Shown: piece after piece, positions 1 through 10,221 of the stretch
Layout of the letters: every line of letters starts with the position of its first letter
Numbering within the stretch: position 1 is the stretch's first letter
Assembly: GCA_024803745.1 (NCBI GenBank)
Contig: JANJXV010000024.1
Coordinates: 13,976,427 to 14,040,426 of the forward strand
Reading direction: 5' to 3'
Length of the DNA stretch: 64,000 nt
Source: Megascapheus bottae
Taxonomy: Eukaryota > Chordata > Mammalia > Rodentia > Geomyidae
The notes under the pieces: generated by a model
What the model saw: only the letters and a program-made list of their open reading frames with translations
Database searches by the model: none
Told to the model about the DNA's origin: nothing
Position numbers and translations under genes: made by a program

Positions 1-344
1 ATACTTGGAAGTGATGTTCGGACATTTAGTTCACCTTCTGTTGGATGTATTTCAATCACTGTCCATACCCAATATAAAAGAAAACTTAAAATGCAATCTA
101 GGGCTTTGGAAGTATCTTAGTAATGGGGTTCTTTCCCACTGGGTTCAATTTTCCACAGTACAAAACCAACCTAGAACATGTTCTCTACTGGATATGGTGG
201 TTCATACTTGCAATCCTCCGCCACATGGGATATGGAATGCTCAAGAAGGGAGAGTCAGCGTTCAGGACCAATCTGGATAAAATAGTAAGCAAAGACTCTA
301 ACAAAAACAGAATACTCCCCCAAATAGCCAAACAAAAACCTAAG
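1..344. other. No recognisable gene; possible very old B1 remnant
   Basis: Open frames here are short, overlap on both strands and resemble no protein I know. The piece from about 195 to 230 reads like a badly decayed B1 start (GGTGGTTCATACTTGCAATCC), but it cannot be followed further. Confidence 0.35.
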
Positions 345-540
345 TTGGGTGTGGTAACACATAAATGTAGTTCTGACATTTAGGAGATTGAGGCAGGATA
401 ATTGTTCATGTAAGGCCAGCAACGTGATTGTAAAGTTAAGGCCTTGAACAGAGATCCTTTCTGAAGATAGGATCTAAAACAAGGAAGGCCAAGGGGTGTG
501 ACTCAAGTAATGAAGTATACACTGGAGGCCAAACCCTAGT
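345..540 (+). repeat. Decayed B1-type SINE
   Basis: A 7SL-like head is visible (GTTGGGTGTGG, then AGGAGATTGAGGCAGGATAA). Near 495 a GTGTGACTCAAGTAATG stretch resembles the tRNA-like right half seen in composite SINEs of this window. It is heavily mutated and old. Confidence 0.45.
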
Positions 541-651
541 GCTGTCTCAATGAGCCAATCTTTTATTACAATATCCAATTCTGAGATCAATGATTATGGT
601 GACAGACTAAGATAGGGTACAGGGTGGGGAGTGCATTCCATTTATTTATTC

Positions 652-762
652 TTTTTTTTTCATATATTTTTTATTGTAATTAATAGAAGGGTTACATGAT
701 ATTTGCCAGATAGATGGTGCATTAATTCCCATACATTGATACCCTTTCACATGTCTTGGCCA
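652..762 (-). mobile_element. L1 3' end fragment
   Basis: On the minus strand this reads CCAAGACATGTGAAAGGG, then TATCTGGCAAATATCATGTAACCC, then a tail rich in A. The same terminal module closes the long L1 at 29.0-29.16 kb and other copies in the window, so it is a 5'-truncated insertion of the same lineage. Confidence 0.8.
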
Positions 763-799
763 TTTATTTATTCTTACATGTTCTTTTTCTTTTCTTTCT

Positions 800-925
800 A
801 TCCTTAGCTGACTAATAAAAATCATACATATTTATGGTATACAATATACAAGGTATTTTGATATATGTCTACATTGTAGAATGGCTAAACCAGGCTAATT
901 AACATATATATTACTGTGCTTAGTT
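800..925 (-). mobile_element. Older L1 (L1MA-like) 3' end
   Basis: The text ATACATATTTATGGTATACAA, then TTTTGATATATGTCTACATTG, then GGCTAATTAACATAT is the reverse complement of the 3' end typical of mid-age mammalian L1MA elements. The next-door L1 3' end (652-762) is a younger family. Confidence 0.6.
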
Positions 926-1024
926 GGTTTTTTGTTTAATGTCAGTGTCCTTATGTCCTATGTTTACATTAAATGTCTTCCTACTGAAGGTCTCTTGTTC
1001 AAGATATATTATGTTGTTGATATT

Positions 1025-1107
1025 TTGTTTTGTACTGCAAGGGTTGAACAGAGAGCCTGGAAGTTACTAGGCAAGTGCTCTACCACTGAGCTACACTCCC
1101 AACCCTG
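1025..1107 (-). repeat. ID-type tRNA-derived SINE
   Basis: The reverse of an ID element: GGCAAGTGCTCTACCACTGAGCTAC is the complement of the A-box region (GTAGCTCAGTGGTAGAGCACTTGCC), preceded by a degraded B-box half. Confidence 0.75.
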
Positions 1108-1129
1108 AAATACATTGTTAAGTTAAAAG

Positions 1130-1360
1130 AACAAGGTACACTGGCTCATGCCTACAATTCTCGCTGTTCAGAAGGCTGACATTTGAGGATCATTGTTCAA
1201 AGCCAGCCTAGGTATAAAAGTCTATGAGACTCTAATTGCCAATAAATTACCAGAAGTGGAGTTGTAAATCAAGTGTCAGAGTGCCAGCCTTGAGCAAGCT
1301 CAGGCCCATGCCTGAGTTCAAGGCCCAGAACCCCTGTCCCTCCCCCAAAAAATAAATAAA
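1130..1360 (+). repeat. B1-Geo composite SINE
   Basis: The B1-like head (GGCTCATGCCTACAATTCTCGC) runs into a CCAGAAGTGGAGTTG junction and a Geo-type tail ending GAGTTCAAGGCCCAG, then A-rich tail. Mildly diverged. Confidence 0.8.
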
Positions 1361-1374
1361 TGAGCAAAGTAAGT

Positions 1375-1510
1375 TGTAAGACTATCTCCAATTAGCCAGC
1401 AAAATACCAGGCTGGAGGACTGAGAGTATGGCTCAAATGATAGAGAATCAGTTTAAGCTAAAATAAGAGTGAGAGGCAGTGAGTTAAGCCTTGGTCTCCA
1501 TCCTCCCCGC
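1375..1510 (+). repeat. Truncated, decayed B1-Geo SINE
   Basis: Begins inside the linker (ATCTCCAATTAGCCAGC) and continues into a Geo tail (GTATGGCTCAAATGATAGAG). The head is missing. A (CA)n microsatellite starts directly at its 3' end. Confidence 0.6.
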
Positions 1511-1513
1511 CCC

Positions 1514-1514
<1 letters not shown>

Positions 1515-1565
<51 letters not shown>
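1515..1565 (+). repeat. (CA)n microsatellite
   Basis: About 25 perfect AC units abutting the 3' end of the preceding SINE fragment. Confidence 0.98.
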
Positions 1566-1567
<2 letters not shown>

Positions 1568-1717
1568 AGAGCAAGGGAGAATAGACTACACTGTGCAAGA
1601 AAGCATTGGAAACATATGTAGGAAACCAAATACCAGGATGAGATCAGAAGGAGGATGGAGACATTGATAGGGAATCAGACAATATAGTCTTCATATTTTT
1701 TTCTTTTTTCTTTCTTT

Positions 1718-1848
1718 GCAAATCCTGGGGCTTGAACTCAGGGCCTGAGCACTGTCCTCGGGCTTTCCTCAAAGCTAGTGTTCTACCACTTGAGCCATAG
1801 TACCATTTCCAGCTTTTTTCTATGTTTATGTGGTACCAAGAAATAGAA
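1718..1848 (-). repeat. IDL-Geo SINE, 5'-truncated
   Basis: The complement of Geo is clear (CTTGAACTCAGGGCCTGAGC ... CTACCACTTGAGCC); only the start of the IDL monomer complement (TGTGGTACCAAGAAATAG) remains. Confidence 0.8.
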
Positions 1849-1859
1849 ATACTCCATTT

Positions 1860-2035
1860 TAAACTGGGTGTTGATGGGTCATGCCTATCATTCTAGTATC
1901 TAAGAGACTGAGATCTGAGAATCACTGTTCAAAGCCAGTCTGGACTGACAAATCCAAAAAACTCTTCTCTCCAAATAACCAAAAATAAAAAAAGCAGAAG
2001 TGAAGACATGAATTAAAGAGTATGGTTCAGCTTTT
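1860..2035 (+). repeat. B1-Geo SINE, 3'-incomplete
   Basis: B1-like head (GGTCATGCCTATCATTCTAG) and linker (CTCCAAATAACC) are readable, but the Geo tail decays after AGCAGAAGTGAAG. Confidence 0.65.
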
Positions 2036-2279
2036 ATTACAGAAGAATATTTCACTCAGTGATACATTTCTGTTTCCAGATGAAGAATAAGGTTTCTTGG
2101 AAAGGTAAGCAGGGTTTGCTATGAGCCTGAGGCAAAAGTAATGATGAATATGGTGCATTTCTTATTTCAACAAGTCTGTACTAGATGGGATTTTCAAAGG
2201 AAACTAGAAAGTATGAATGCAACAGCTTACTTTTTTGTGGGGTCACCTGAAAGTCTCTGAATGCTTTTATTTTCTTTTT

Positions 2280-2485
2280 TGCCTCTCCTGCAGCTTGAAC
2301 TCAGGGCAGGGCCAGAGCACTGTCCTTGGGCTTTGTCCTCAAGGATAGGACTCTACCACCTGAGCCACTGTACCACTTCCAGCTTTTCTCTGTATATGGT
2401 ACCAAAGAATTGAACCCCAGTGTTAGAACCCCAGTGTTAGTGCATTCTAGGCAAGCACTGTATCACTAGGCCAAACTCTGGGCTT
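2280..2485 (-). repeat. IDL-Geo SINE with internal duplication
   Basis: Complement of full IDL-Geo. Within the IDL half the stretch GAACCCCAGTGTTAG occurs twice in tandem (about 2412-2441), a local slippage duplication of one copy. Confidence 0.85.
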
Positions 2486-2524
2486 CAAGTGTTTTTATAT
2501 TCAACATCTTTACTTTTATAACAT

Positions 2525-2912
2525 TCCTATGTTAGCTTTCTGTCAGGATGACAAAACATCTGAGTTAATTAATTTATTGAGGAGAAAAGGTTTACTTTGG
2601 CTCAATTTTGAAGGTTCCGGCCCCAAGTTGGTCAACCCCATGTCTTTGGGCCTGTGGCAGAACAGCACTTCATGGTGGGAAGATATGGTAGAACAAAGCC
2701 TTTCTTCATCTCATGTCCAAGAGGGGAAAGGAAAAAAAGAAGGGACCAGCATCCCACAGTCTCCTCCGAGGCACACCCCCAGAGATCCAAGGATCTCCTG
2801 CTAGTCCCCATTTGACAAAGGTTCTACCACCTTCCAATAGTGCCATTCTACAGAGCAAGCTTTTAACAAATGGGCCTTTTGAAGGACAATATCTAGACTA
2901 TAGCAAGTCCTA
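2525..2912 (-). repeat. MaLR/ERVL-type LTR relic
   Basis: Reads like the complement of a mammalian MaLR-type LTR: GCTTTCTGTCAGGATGACAA, AAAAGGTTTACTTTGGCTCA, then TTCTACCACCTTCCAATAG and GGGCCTTTTGAAGGACA. No internal retroviral genes follow, so it is a solo relic. Two overlapping open frames across it are coincidental. The exact subfamily is not certain. Confidence 0.6.
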
Positions 2913-3029
2913 GCAAATCCAGATGTTCAAGTTAACATCTTATTTTGTAAGATATTGTCAGGACCAGGGGTAGGACTTTAATTGTCTTCACATTCATGTT
3001 GGATAGTATGGGATCCAAATCCTTTATGC

Positions 3030-3122
3030 TATATAGCATGTTCACAATTATTTTCTCATCTGATCTTCCCATCCATCAGGTGAGTTTACTGGGACTGGTA
3101 TTAATTCAACTTTAGAGATGTA
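3030..3122 (-). repeat. MIR SINE fragment
   Basis: TTTCTCATCTGATCTTCCCA ... GTGAGTTTACTGGGACTGGTATTAATTC followed by TTAGAGATG matches the complement of the MIR 3' half. Old and diverged. Confidence 0.5.
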
Positions 3123-3164
3123 ATTGCAGTGGTAGCCACTATAAATAAAATAAAAAGCCAGTGA

Positions 3165-3490
3165 CAAAATGGGGAAAATAATACAGAAAGTACTATTACA
3201 AATCATTGATTAAAAGGCAAATATCCTAAGAGGAAAATTGGCAAGGTACATGAATTTAAAGAATCATTCAAAGAGATATTAGTAATAACCAAATGAATAT
3301 TTAAAATATTTTTTGACTTCTTAAAGAAAAAAGAGAGGTAAAGAAAAATAGTCTCTAGTACTGACAAGGCACAGGAAAATGAGGACATTGGCCATTTTTG
3401 TGGGAGAGCTATTCATTGTCAAAACCTTTCCACTGGAAAATTTGAAAATATAGTAAAATGTTTAAAATATGATATACTATAACTGTAATT
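3165..3490 (+). mobile_element. L1M 3' region relic
   Basis: Segments such as GGCAAATATCCTAAGAGGAA, GAGATATTAGTAATAACCAAATG, and ATTGTCAAAACCTTTCCACTGGA follow the order of the conserved downstream part of old mammalian L1 elements. It is AT-rich and has no intact frame. Confidence 0.5.
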
Positions 3491-3564
3491 TATCTTAATT
3501 TTATTAATTTATCCTAATAAAATATTCACAGCTGCTAACAATTTATGGCAAATGACATTAATGT

Positions 3565-3735
3565 CAGTATTCTTTTTTCTTCTTTTTTTGGTCCAGTACT
3601 GGGACTTAAAATTCCTGGTCTTATATGCTCTGACTTGGGTTTTTTTCCCATTGATAGATGGCACTTTACCAGTTGAGCCATATCTCCACTTCTGAGAGTT
3701 TGCTGGTTAATTGGAGATAAAAGTCTCTCAGAGGA
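3565..3735 (-). repeat. B1-Geo SINE, partial
   Basis: Complement of the Geo part and linker (TTACCAGTTGAGCCATATCTCC, GGTTAATTGGAGATAAAAG). The B1 head is lost where the next SINE begins. Confidence 0.6.
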
Positions 3736-3935
3736 GCTAGAGTTATGCCTAGTGGTACAGTGCTTACCTAGCATGCACAAAGACCCGGGTTCAATTCCTT
3801 GGTACCACATTTATAGAAAAAGCCTGAAATGTTTCTGTGGCTCAGTTGATAGAGCTCTAGCCTTGAAGAAGCCCAAGGACAGTGCTCAGGCACTGAGTTC
3901 AAGCCCTAGGACTAGCAAAAAATAAATAAATAAAG
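3733..3935 (+). repeat. IDL-Geo SINE, full length
   Basis: IDL (TAGTGGTACAGTGCTTACC, GGGTTCAATTCCTTGGTACCA) followed by Geo (TGTGGCTCAGTTGATAGAGC, GAGTTCAAGCCCTAGG) and a tail of AAATA units. Confidence 0.9.
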
Positions 3936-3944
3936 GCTCTCGGG

Positions 3945-4047
3945 GCTGGGAGCATGGCCTAGTGGTAGAGTGCTTGTCTAGCATCCACGAAGACGAGGGT
4001 TCAATTCCTCAGTACCACATACATGGAATAAAAGCCAGAAGAGTATC
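3945..4047 (+). repeat. IDL monomer without Geo
   Basis: GGGGCTGGGAGCATGGCCTA to the GTACCACATACATGGAATAAAAGCC junction; the right monomer is absent after AGCCAGAAG. It lies head-to-tail behind a full copy. Confidence 0.85.
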
Positions 4048-4319
4048 CAGCAATACCCGCATTTTTAGTCTAACACAAGCTGGATCTGATAATCGAGTAA
4101 GAAAATGGGATACCAAGCTACTGTTAAAAAAGAAAATGTGAAAAAATTGGCTACAAACTAAAGGAAAATCTACTCAGTGTTAACTTAAAAATCATGTTTT
4201 AAAAGAATTATACAGACATGTTGCATACACTAGTGAATCCCGAAGGACTTAGTAAACAATCTGGCTACCAGTGATTCAATTTAGAAAGATACATTGGTTC
4301 TTCAAAGCTACAAGCCGTA

Positions 4320-4570
4320 GGCAGAGTTCACCCTTTCTCATTGGTATCCATCCTATTGGATCATTCTATTCAAAACAGACACAGTCAGACATATTGAAAG
4401 CTGGGAAAAGCAGCCTGAGGTGAGCTCTGCAAAGTGTCACGAAAAAGTTCTTAGCAATTCCCATGAGAGACTTTAATGTTGAAGCGATCCACCAGGGCTT
4501 GAACCTACGGAACCATCTGTGGCATAAGCGAAGGTTTGGGAAATACATTCACTACACCTTTCTCTTAAAT
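4320..4570. promoter_or_regulatory. Candidate conserved element with a tRNA-like B box
   Basis: Unique DNA that keeps several CpGs in an AT-rich neighbourhood (GTCACGAAAAAG, GAAGCGATCC, CCTACGGAACC, ATAAGCGAAGG). On the minus strand GGTTCAAGCCCTGG (4492-4505) matches a Pol III B box, but no matching A box, acceptor-stem pairing or cloverleaf is seen, so it is not a tRNA gene. It could be an old tRNA-derived SINE kept for another use. Inference only. Confidence 0.3.
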
Positions 4571-4784
4571 TCTTGCACATAATTTCAGACCTCACAGGAA
4601 AATCTATTTGGATTTTAGGATTTCAACATTGTTGTCAGTTCTCTAATCACACAATCAAATTTGTTTCCATCTCTTGGATGACTTTTCCTCATTTTTTTTT
4701 CTTGCAAATCACTGTTCACTTCCTAGACCCTGCCAGCATTTGGCACATATTTTGAATCACTCTGTCTTTTAAAATCATCCCTGT

Positions 4785-4850
4785 TGGGCTTAATGACAGA
4801 GTATTTCTATAGCATGCAGGAGGCTCTGGGTTCCAAGCCCAGTACCAAAC
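4785..4850 (+). repeat. ID-type SINE, short
   Basis: GTTGGGCTTAATGACAGAG, then TAGCATGCAGGAGGCTCTGG and a B-box-like GGTTCCAAGCCCAGTACC. Diverged. Confidence 0.6.
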
Positions 4851-4859
4851 AATAACAAG

Positions 4860-5552
4860 GGAGAAAAATATTCCTGTGGTCTAATGCTCCATCTCTCACC
4901 TACATCAGCACGTAACTTTTCTTAGTGCTTTCGATTTGTTGATCTCTTCGTGTTCATCATAATAAGTTCGTACTCAACAGCGTATCCAACATTCTCATTG
5001 CTTTTGCAATGATCAGACACATGAGGTTAATAATGTTGCAAAACACCCAGCACTAAATACAACAAATCTGCTGGTAACAGAAAACTAGTTAGCCAAAGCT
5101 AAAGCTACTGCAGCCAAGGACAGTTGCCATCTTCTGGGAGCAGGCAAAGCAGAAATACAGCTTTTTACAGTGAAGTGATCTCTTCCATGAATGTTCACAA
5201 GCTGACAAGTTGCCAGGAATCCCCACTCTCTCATCCATCATGAGGAGATCCATTGGAGTCAACAACCATCAAATTATGTATAAGTTTGTAATCAACCAAG
5301 GTTATTTTTAGATATTTTTATATTGATTATTTGGGTGGAGGCCATGGGTTTGCTCTGTATGTGGATTATTTAGCACATGAATCAAAACTGTCACCCAGGC
5401 AGTTTCTTTCTACCTCCAACTATCTTCATGGCTGAGCTATAGTTATATTAGTTTAGTATAGTCCCTACAGGCCAATGCAGTTTCTAACTCTGAGAACAAT
5501 GTGTGACCTTGCACTTTTCAAATTCAGAACCTCCATTGGCCATGTGCGTGCA

Positions 5553-5555
<3 letters not shown>
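4860..5555. other. Unique sequence, no gene seen
   Basis: No frame of note, no clear repeat. A tail-like GCAATGATCAGACACATGAGG near 5006 may be an unrecognisable MIR. Confidence 0.4.

Positions 5556-5602
<47 letters not shown>
5556..5602 (+). repeat. (TG)n microsatellite
   Basis: About 23 TG units directly ahead of a minus-strand SINE, i.e. at that SINE's 3' end (a CA tail when read on its own strand). Confidence 0.98.
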
Positions 5603-5606
<4 letters not shown>

Positions 5607-5607
5607 T

Positions 5608-5828
5608 GTGCTGGTACTGGGGCTTGAACTCAGGGCTTGCCTGCTTCCTTAACTCTGTCTACTCCAGGCTGGCTCTCTTGAGCCACAGCTCTACTTTAGG
5701 TTTTTGTTGATTAATCAGAAATAAGAGTCTTACAAATTTTTCTGCCTAGTCTGGCTTTGAACCTAAATTCTCAGATCTCTGCTTCTTGAGTGTCTGGATT
5801 ACAGGCATGAGCCACTAGCACCCCCCAG
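5608..5828 (-). repeat. B1-Geo composite SINE
   Basis: Complement of Geo tail (GGGGCTTGAACTCAGGGC), linker (TTGATTAATCAGAAATAAGAG) and B1 head (GGATTACAGGCATGAGCCAC). Confidence 0.8.
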
Positions 5829-5989
5829 GCCATTAACTTAACAAGAGAGGCGCCTTAGTCACAGGTACAGTTTTTTTTAACAATATATTTATAAGCACAG
5901 TTTGGATCACAGTGTTCTCAGATTGTTAAACAAAATCAAAGGAGGCTCATTTTTCTAACTGACAGTATGAGAATACTAGAAAATGGTAC

Positions 5990-6522
5990 ATGATTCACCC
6001 TCACTGTGACAATGAATTCTTATCGGCATTGCCTTCTGACCAAAGTACAGGTCAGTGTCACTGGAGAGCAGCGCACCTTTCTCCAGGCAGAGAAAGTGAC
6101 AGATTCACATCACAGCTTCTGGTCTCTACTGCCATTTTCTCCCTGTTTCAGCATCTGTACCTCCCTCCACTGCCAGAGCTGCAAACAGCTCTCCAAATAA
6201 CACCAAGTCCCTGATCTCCCAGCTCCCATTTGAAGGGTTCAGTGTGGCTCCTTTGAGGTCTGTGTCCCTACCCCCCCCCCCACTGCCACCCTCTCCCAGG
6301 CGTCTTGTTCGTCTTGTTCGCGTGAGTCAGCGTCTGAGTCACTTCACTCATTAGTGGAACACAGACTGCCTCTCCATCCTCTGAATCTCTTTTGTCTCCC
6401 TTCTTTCAACTGGTTTCCTGGCAGCCTGAGATCTGGGGGCAACCTTGAAGCTAGGGCTGGGCTGCTACCAAGATGGCCTGCTGAGTGCTGAGAGTAGTAG
6501 GCAGCAAGTAGATTTAAAATGA
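5990..6522. other. Unique island, candidate regulatory DNA
   Basis: More than 500 bases of non-repeat sequence, somewhat GC-rich, containing a C11-12 run (about 6271-6282), a CpG-bearing double AP-1 cluster (6323-6341) and a YY1-like CAAGATGGC (6469-6477). Two overlapping short frames (5990-6214, 6006-6200) show no known domain. Confidence 0.4.
6323..6341 (+). promoter_or_regulatory. Paired AP-1 sites
   Basis: Two perfect TGAGTCA heptamers at 6323-6329 and 6335-6341, 12 bp apart start to start, with a third weaker TCACTCA a few bases on. The spacing is near one helical turn. Confidence 0.5.
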
Positions 6523-6525
6523 TGG

Positions 6526-6591
6526 GGAGGAGGAGGAGGAGGAGGAGGAGGAGGAGGAGGAGGAGGAGGAGGAGGAGGAGGAGGAGGAGGA
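6526..6591 (+). repeat. (GGA)n microsatellite
   Basis: About 22 uninterrupted GGA units. The minus strand gives a leucine run in frame, which is not a gene. Confidence 0.98.
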
Positions 6592-6755
6592 AAAAGACGT
6601 ACATAGTTACCTCAGAATGATTTTAGTGATCAGGGTTGGTTGCTCTGCTTGTGTTAGTTCATAGGACAGCAGAGTCCTTGAATCTTGATCCCTTTTCTAC
6701 CCTAGCCTTTTCCTGCCATCCTCCCCTCCATACCTCTAAATAGTGGGTACTCTTT

Positions 6756-6890
6756 TCTTTTTTTCCATATTTTTTGTAATTGATAGAAGGGTTACATTAT
6801 ATTCACCAGATAGAAAGTGTATTACTTCATAAACATTGATGCCCTTTCTCATGTCTTGATCCACATTTCCCTCCTCCCCACCCCCGTGGG
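6756..6890 (-). mobile_element. L1 3' end fragment
   Basis: Complement of the lineage 3' module (GTAATTGATAGAAGGGTTAC, CCCTTTCTCATGTCTTGATCC) including the C-rich complement of the G-rich tract (about 6873-6886). Confidence 0.8.
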
Positions 6891-7339
6891 TACTCTTTTC
6901 TACTGCTTCTTCAGGCCTGTTCCGTTTCTGCTCACTGGAGTTTACATTCCCAATCCTTTCACTATTTGAGGGATGGATGGGAAAGGATGAACACAAGAAG
7001 GAATTAGTCTTATTGGTGCCTCCTGGGCTTATCAAGAAGTCCAGCAAAATGATGCTAATAAGATACTAAATTCACTGTAGAAACACCAGTACCAAAGCAG
7101 TGTTTATTAATTCATTAATCTTCCTTAAACTGAGTATGACATGTTTCAAAGTCCAGTGATTTCACTTTGCAAGGGACACCAGAGACTATCTTGTGCATCC
7201 TTCCATCCTATCAACAAATGTTTGTCAAGCTCCTGCAAGGAATAAACACGAGCCAGATGCTTTAAGGCTAGGCTGCTGGATGCCACTGGATGTGACATGT
7301 ATCACCTAGAAGACTAGCTGAGACTCAGATTTTGGTTCA
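6891..7339. other. Unique sequence, no gene seen
   Basis: Part of a 103-codon minus-strand frame (6736-7047) crosses from the L1 tail into this DNA; its codons show no known domain and it is treated as chance. Confidence 0.45.
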
Positions 7340-7440
7340 AGAGGCCTCACTTAGTAGTACACATCTATAATCTCAGCATTCAGGAGGCTGAGATAGAATC
7401 ATGAGTTTGAGACCAACCTGGGCCTAAATAGTGTGTAAAG
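7340..7440 (+). repeat. B1 SINE monomer
   Basis: ACATCTATAATCTCAGCATTC, AGGAGGCTGAGATAGAATCATGAG, GAGACCAACCTGGGC: classic B1 order without a Geo or ID tail. Confidence 0.75.
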
Positions 7441-8150
7441 GACATGGACAATACCTCCAGACAGTGCCTGAATCCTCCTCCAAATGCTATTGACATTCTA
7501 ATATCTTCACTTCCTGATTTGAGTTTGGGATTAGAACAGGAAAAAGAGCCCATAAGTCTTCAACCTTGACTGTGGGGTCTAGTCCGGCTCAAATTCCAGA
7601 AAAATAAGCACAAAACTTTGAGACAAAACTGGCTAATCGTCCAGTTCTTTTATTGTTTGAATGTAACAGGAATATTTTTTATGATTTGAGAGTTTGAACC
7701 CCTTCACGTGTTTTTTTTTCCTGTCATGGCCCTTGCTTTTTAATTACTGCTATAATTAAAAGTAATAATCATTGTTAAAATATTAAACAGAATAAAGACC
7801 TCCCCATGTATTTTTTTTTTGTATTTTAACTTTACCTACTAATATAATAGTCTGGAATCTCAGCCTTCAGCCCAGCATTCATTTTCTTCTAATCTGAGTG
7901 AGCTTCTTTGTCTGTTGGACCTGGTTTTTGCCTTTGCTATAAATGGCAGTATAAAAATGACCTATCTGGAGGAAGGGTTGAGAATGAAAAGAAAGAACGT
8001 GTGGGATCATGTTGTGCAAGCAGTGTGTGGTTGTTTGTTTCCAGAGATTATATTAATCCAATAGTTTTATTGAACCTAGTATGAGGAACAGATGACGGGT
8101 GTTGACAAATTCCAGTTTTGTTTTGCTCTGCTTTTAGTTTGGTTTTGATT
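7441..8150. other. Unique AT-rich sequence
   Basis: No gene or clear repeat. Poly-T runs (7706-7714, 7811-7820). Confidence 0.4.
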
Positions 8151-8152
8151 AA

Positions 8153-8230
8153 ACTGAGCTGGCCACCAGAGACTCACACCTGTAATCCCAGCTGCTCAGG
8201 AGGCTTCCATCTGAGAATCAAGATATGAAG
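8153..8230 (+). repeat. B1 SINE, truncated
   Basis: ACTCACACCTGTAATCCCAG and CTCAGGAGGCTTCCATCTGAG are the 5' half of B1; it stops after about 75 bases. Confidence 0.7.
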
Positions 8231-8309
8231 TCAACTGAGGCAGACAAAGCAAAGAGACTCATTTGTGATTTGTGTTTTAGTTTCCTTGACTACCTCTCTC
8301 TTTGCTTTT

Positions 8310-8550
8310 TGTTGTTGTTGTTGGCTTTTTTATGGGTCCTTTGGTTAGAACTACACCCTAGTAAAGTCATGCTAGTTCCACTTGTTTGCTCAGCTAGTAT
8401 TCAATTACTTGAGCCATGCCTCTAGCCTAACATTTTATTCGTTTGTCTCATACACTATTCTCCCAGGGCTGGCCTCAAACTGCAGTCCTCTGGATCTCAG
8501 CCTCCTGGGTAGCTAGGATTACAGACATGAATCACTGAGGGCCTGGCTTC
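8310..8550 (-). repeat. Old tRNA/B1 composite SINE
   Basis: The B1 half is clear on the minus strand (GGATCTCAGCCTCCTGGGTAG, GGATTACAGACATGAATCAC). Upstream, GAACTACACCCTAGTAAAGTC and ACTTGAGCCATGCC are remains of a tRNA-like right half. Confidence 0.65.
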
Positions 8551-8559
8551 TACTACCTC

Positions 8560-9080
8560 TTTCTAAATTGTAACAAACATGTTATTTTCCTACTCTTAAG
8601 ATATCCAACTGTGAGATCACCTTAACACCAAAACAAATGACCAGGTAGCTCCTTGGTTTCTACATTTGTCATCTCCTCTTGGTTTGAAACTTCTACTTGT
8701 TAACATCATTTCTGTAAGAGAATTTGCAAGAGTGGAGATCATATTCTCATTTCAATAGACAAGATTTTGTTTTAACCTTACTAGAAGCTTGGCACATTCC
8801 CCTCCCATCTATGAAATTTATTATCTTTTAAATTTTCTTCACTGCTACCTGTAAAAAAATGATATCAATCATTTAATAGTAAAATACAAAGGTCTCAAGA
8901 CATGTTTTTGTCTCGGATAGGTATTTAGGTTTTTGGTAGAATTAAAAGAAACTCTAACGGGAAATTTTAACAAGCATCCCAGTAGCAAATACACCCCTTT
9001 CCCCTTGTTTGACCCTCGTGATGCTTTCTAAACACAAACCTACCTTATGGGTCCCTCCAGCGAGCAGACACAAAACCCAA
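8560..9080. other. Unique AT-rich sequence
   Basis: Nothing recognisable. Confidence 0.4.
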
Positions 9081-9084
9081 AATG

Positions 9085-9178
9085 TCAATATTATTGAATC
9101 CCAACCCTTTGCCAAGCACTGTGCTAAGTGCTTTTACATGCATTTTTTTTCTCTCATTTAATGGATCCTTTGCTTACT
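9085..9178 (-). repeat. MIR/L2-like 3' fragment
   Basis: TTTGCCAAGCACTGTGCTAAGTGCTTTTACATGCA followed by TCTCATTTAATGGATCC is the complement of a MIR 3' end. Confidence 0.65.
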
Positions 9179-9179
9179 T

Positions 9180-10065
9180 ACTGCAGAAGAAAAAGTAAAA
9201 CTGTGCCTTTGCTTGCTCTCTTCTCCACCCCAGGGCTCTCCTCCTCCCTGGTCGTGCAGCCTGTTCCCTGGTAACAAGGGCAACTTGCTCCCATCTCATT
9301 CAGGTCTATGGCAAGAAGACTGTGGAACAGGGCTGAAGGCTGCATGCCCTCTACTCCCACACTGAATGCCCATGTCGGTGGGCACAACTTCTAGTAAAAG
9401 GTTTCTCTTTTGCTCTGGCTTCTTTCCCGGGTGATCTCTGGGAACAGGATCCATATCCATTCCATTTCTCTTTTGATTGATCTATGACCATAGTTCATTC
9501 ATCACTCCACCCCTATTCCTATCCTTCCCCCCCCCCCCAAAAAAAAAACCAAGCCCTCCAAAAGTAAAAAGAATCTTGTCTCCTGGAGATATTTGACAGG
9601 CCTTATCTAATCCTCATGATTTGCTGCTTTCTCTTCTTAACTGTGACTGAAATGTTGGACTCTATTAAAAAGAAACATTGCCTGGGTGAAGCTATACCAC
9701 TAGGAGACAAGAATCTTCCCTGGCTTTGGTAGAAGGCGTGTCTCACTATCTCAGCTCTTAGGAATGGCTTTCCAGCTGTTGACAGAGCCACAGGAGCTCA
9801 GCCACAGGCCAATAAGGACCTCCCCAATGACTAACCAAAAAGGAACCAGCAGTGGTTTAATCAGAGCTGAGCAGCGGTCGTGGCCCACTCACAAGAGGCC
9901 AGCAGACTAAGTCTCAATGCCCAGACCAGTGTGGCTAACTCTTAGCTGGTCCCAAATCAGACTCTGAGAAAGGCTGCATTTGCTATTAGCATGTGTATAT
10001 GTGATATAAATATGTCATCTTGCATGCAGGTTCTAAAGTCTGTACTGTGGGGAAAGGTCAAGGAC
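9180..10065. other. Unique sequence, no gene seen
   Basis: Contains a C-run followed by an A-run (about 9528-9548). Minus-strand frames of 69 and 62 codons show no domain. A CTGGTAACAAGGGCAAC stretch near 9267 resembles an RFX half-site. Confidence 0.4.
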
Positions 10066-10069
10066 TGCT

Positions 10070-10092
10070 CTTTCTTCTTCCTTCCTTCCTTC

Positions 10093-10147
<55 letters not shown>

Positions 10148-10221
10148 TCCTTCTTTCCTTCCTTCCTTCCTTCCTTCCTTCCTTCCTTCCTTCCTTCCTT
10201 CTTTCCTTCTTTCCTTCTTTC
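10070..10221 (+). repeat. (TTCC)n/(TTTC)n microsatellite
   Basis: About 150 bases of pure pyrimidine in TTCC and TTTC units abutting the 3' end of a minus-strand SINE, consistent with growth from its A-rich tail. The Ser/Phe/Leu frames across it are not genes. Confidence 0.97.

Noticed and set aside
1515..1565. Regular short repeats that might suggest a CRISPR-like array
   Set aside because: Plain dinucleotide arrays with no spacers, in a mammalian genome.
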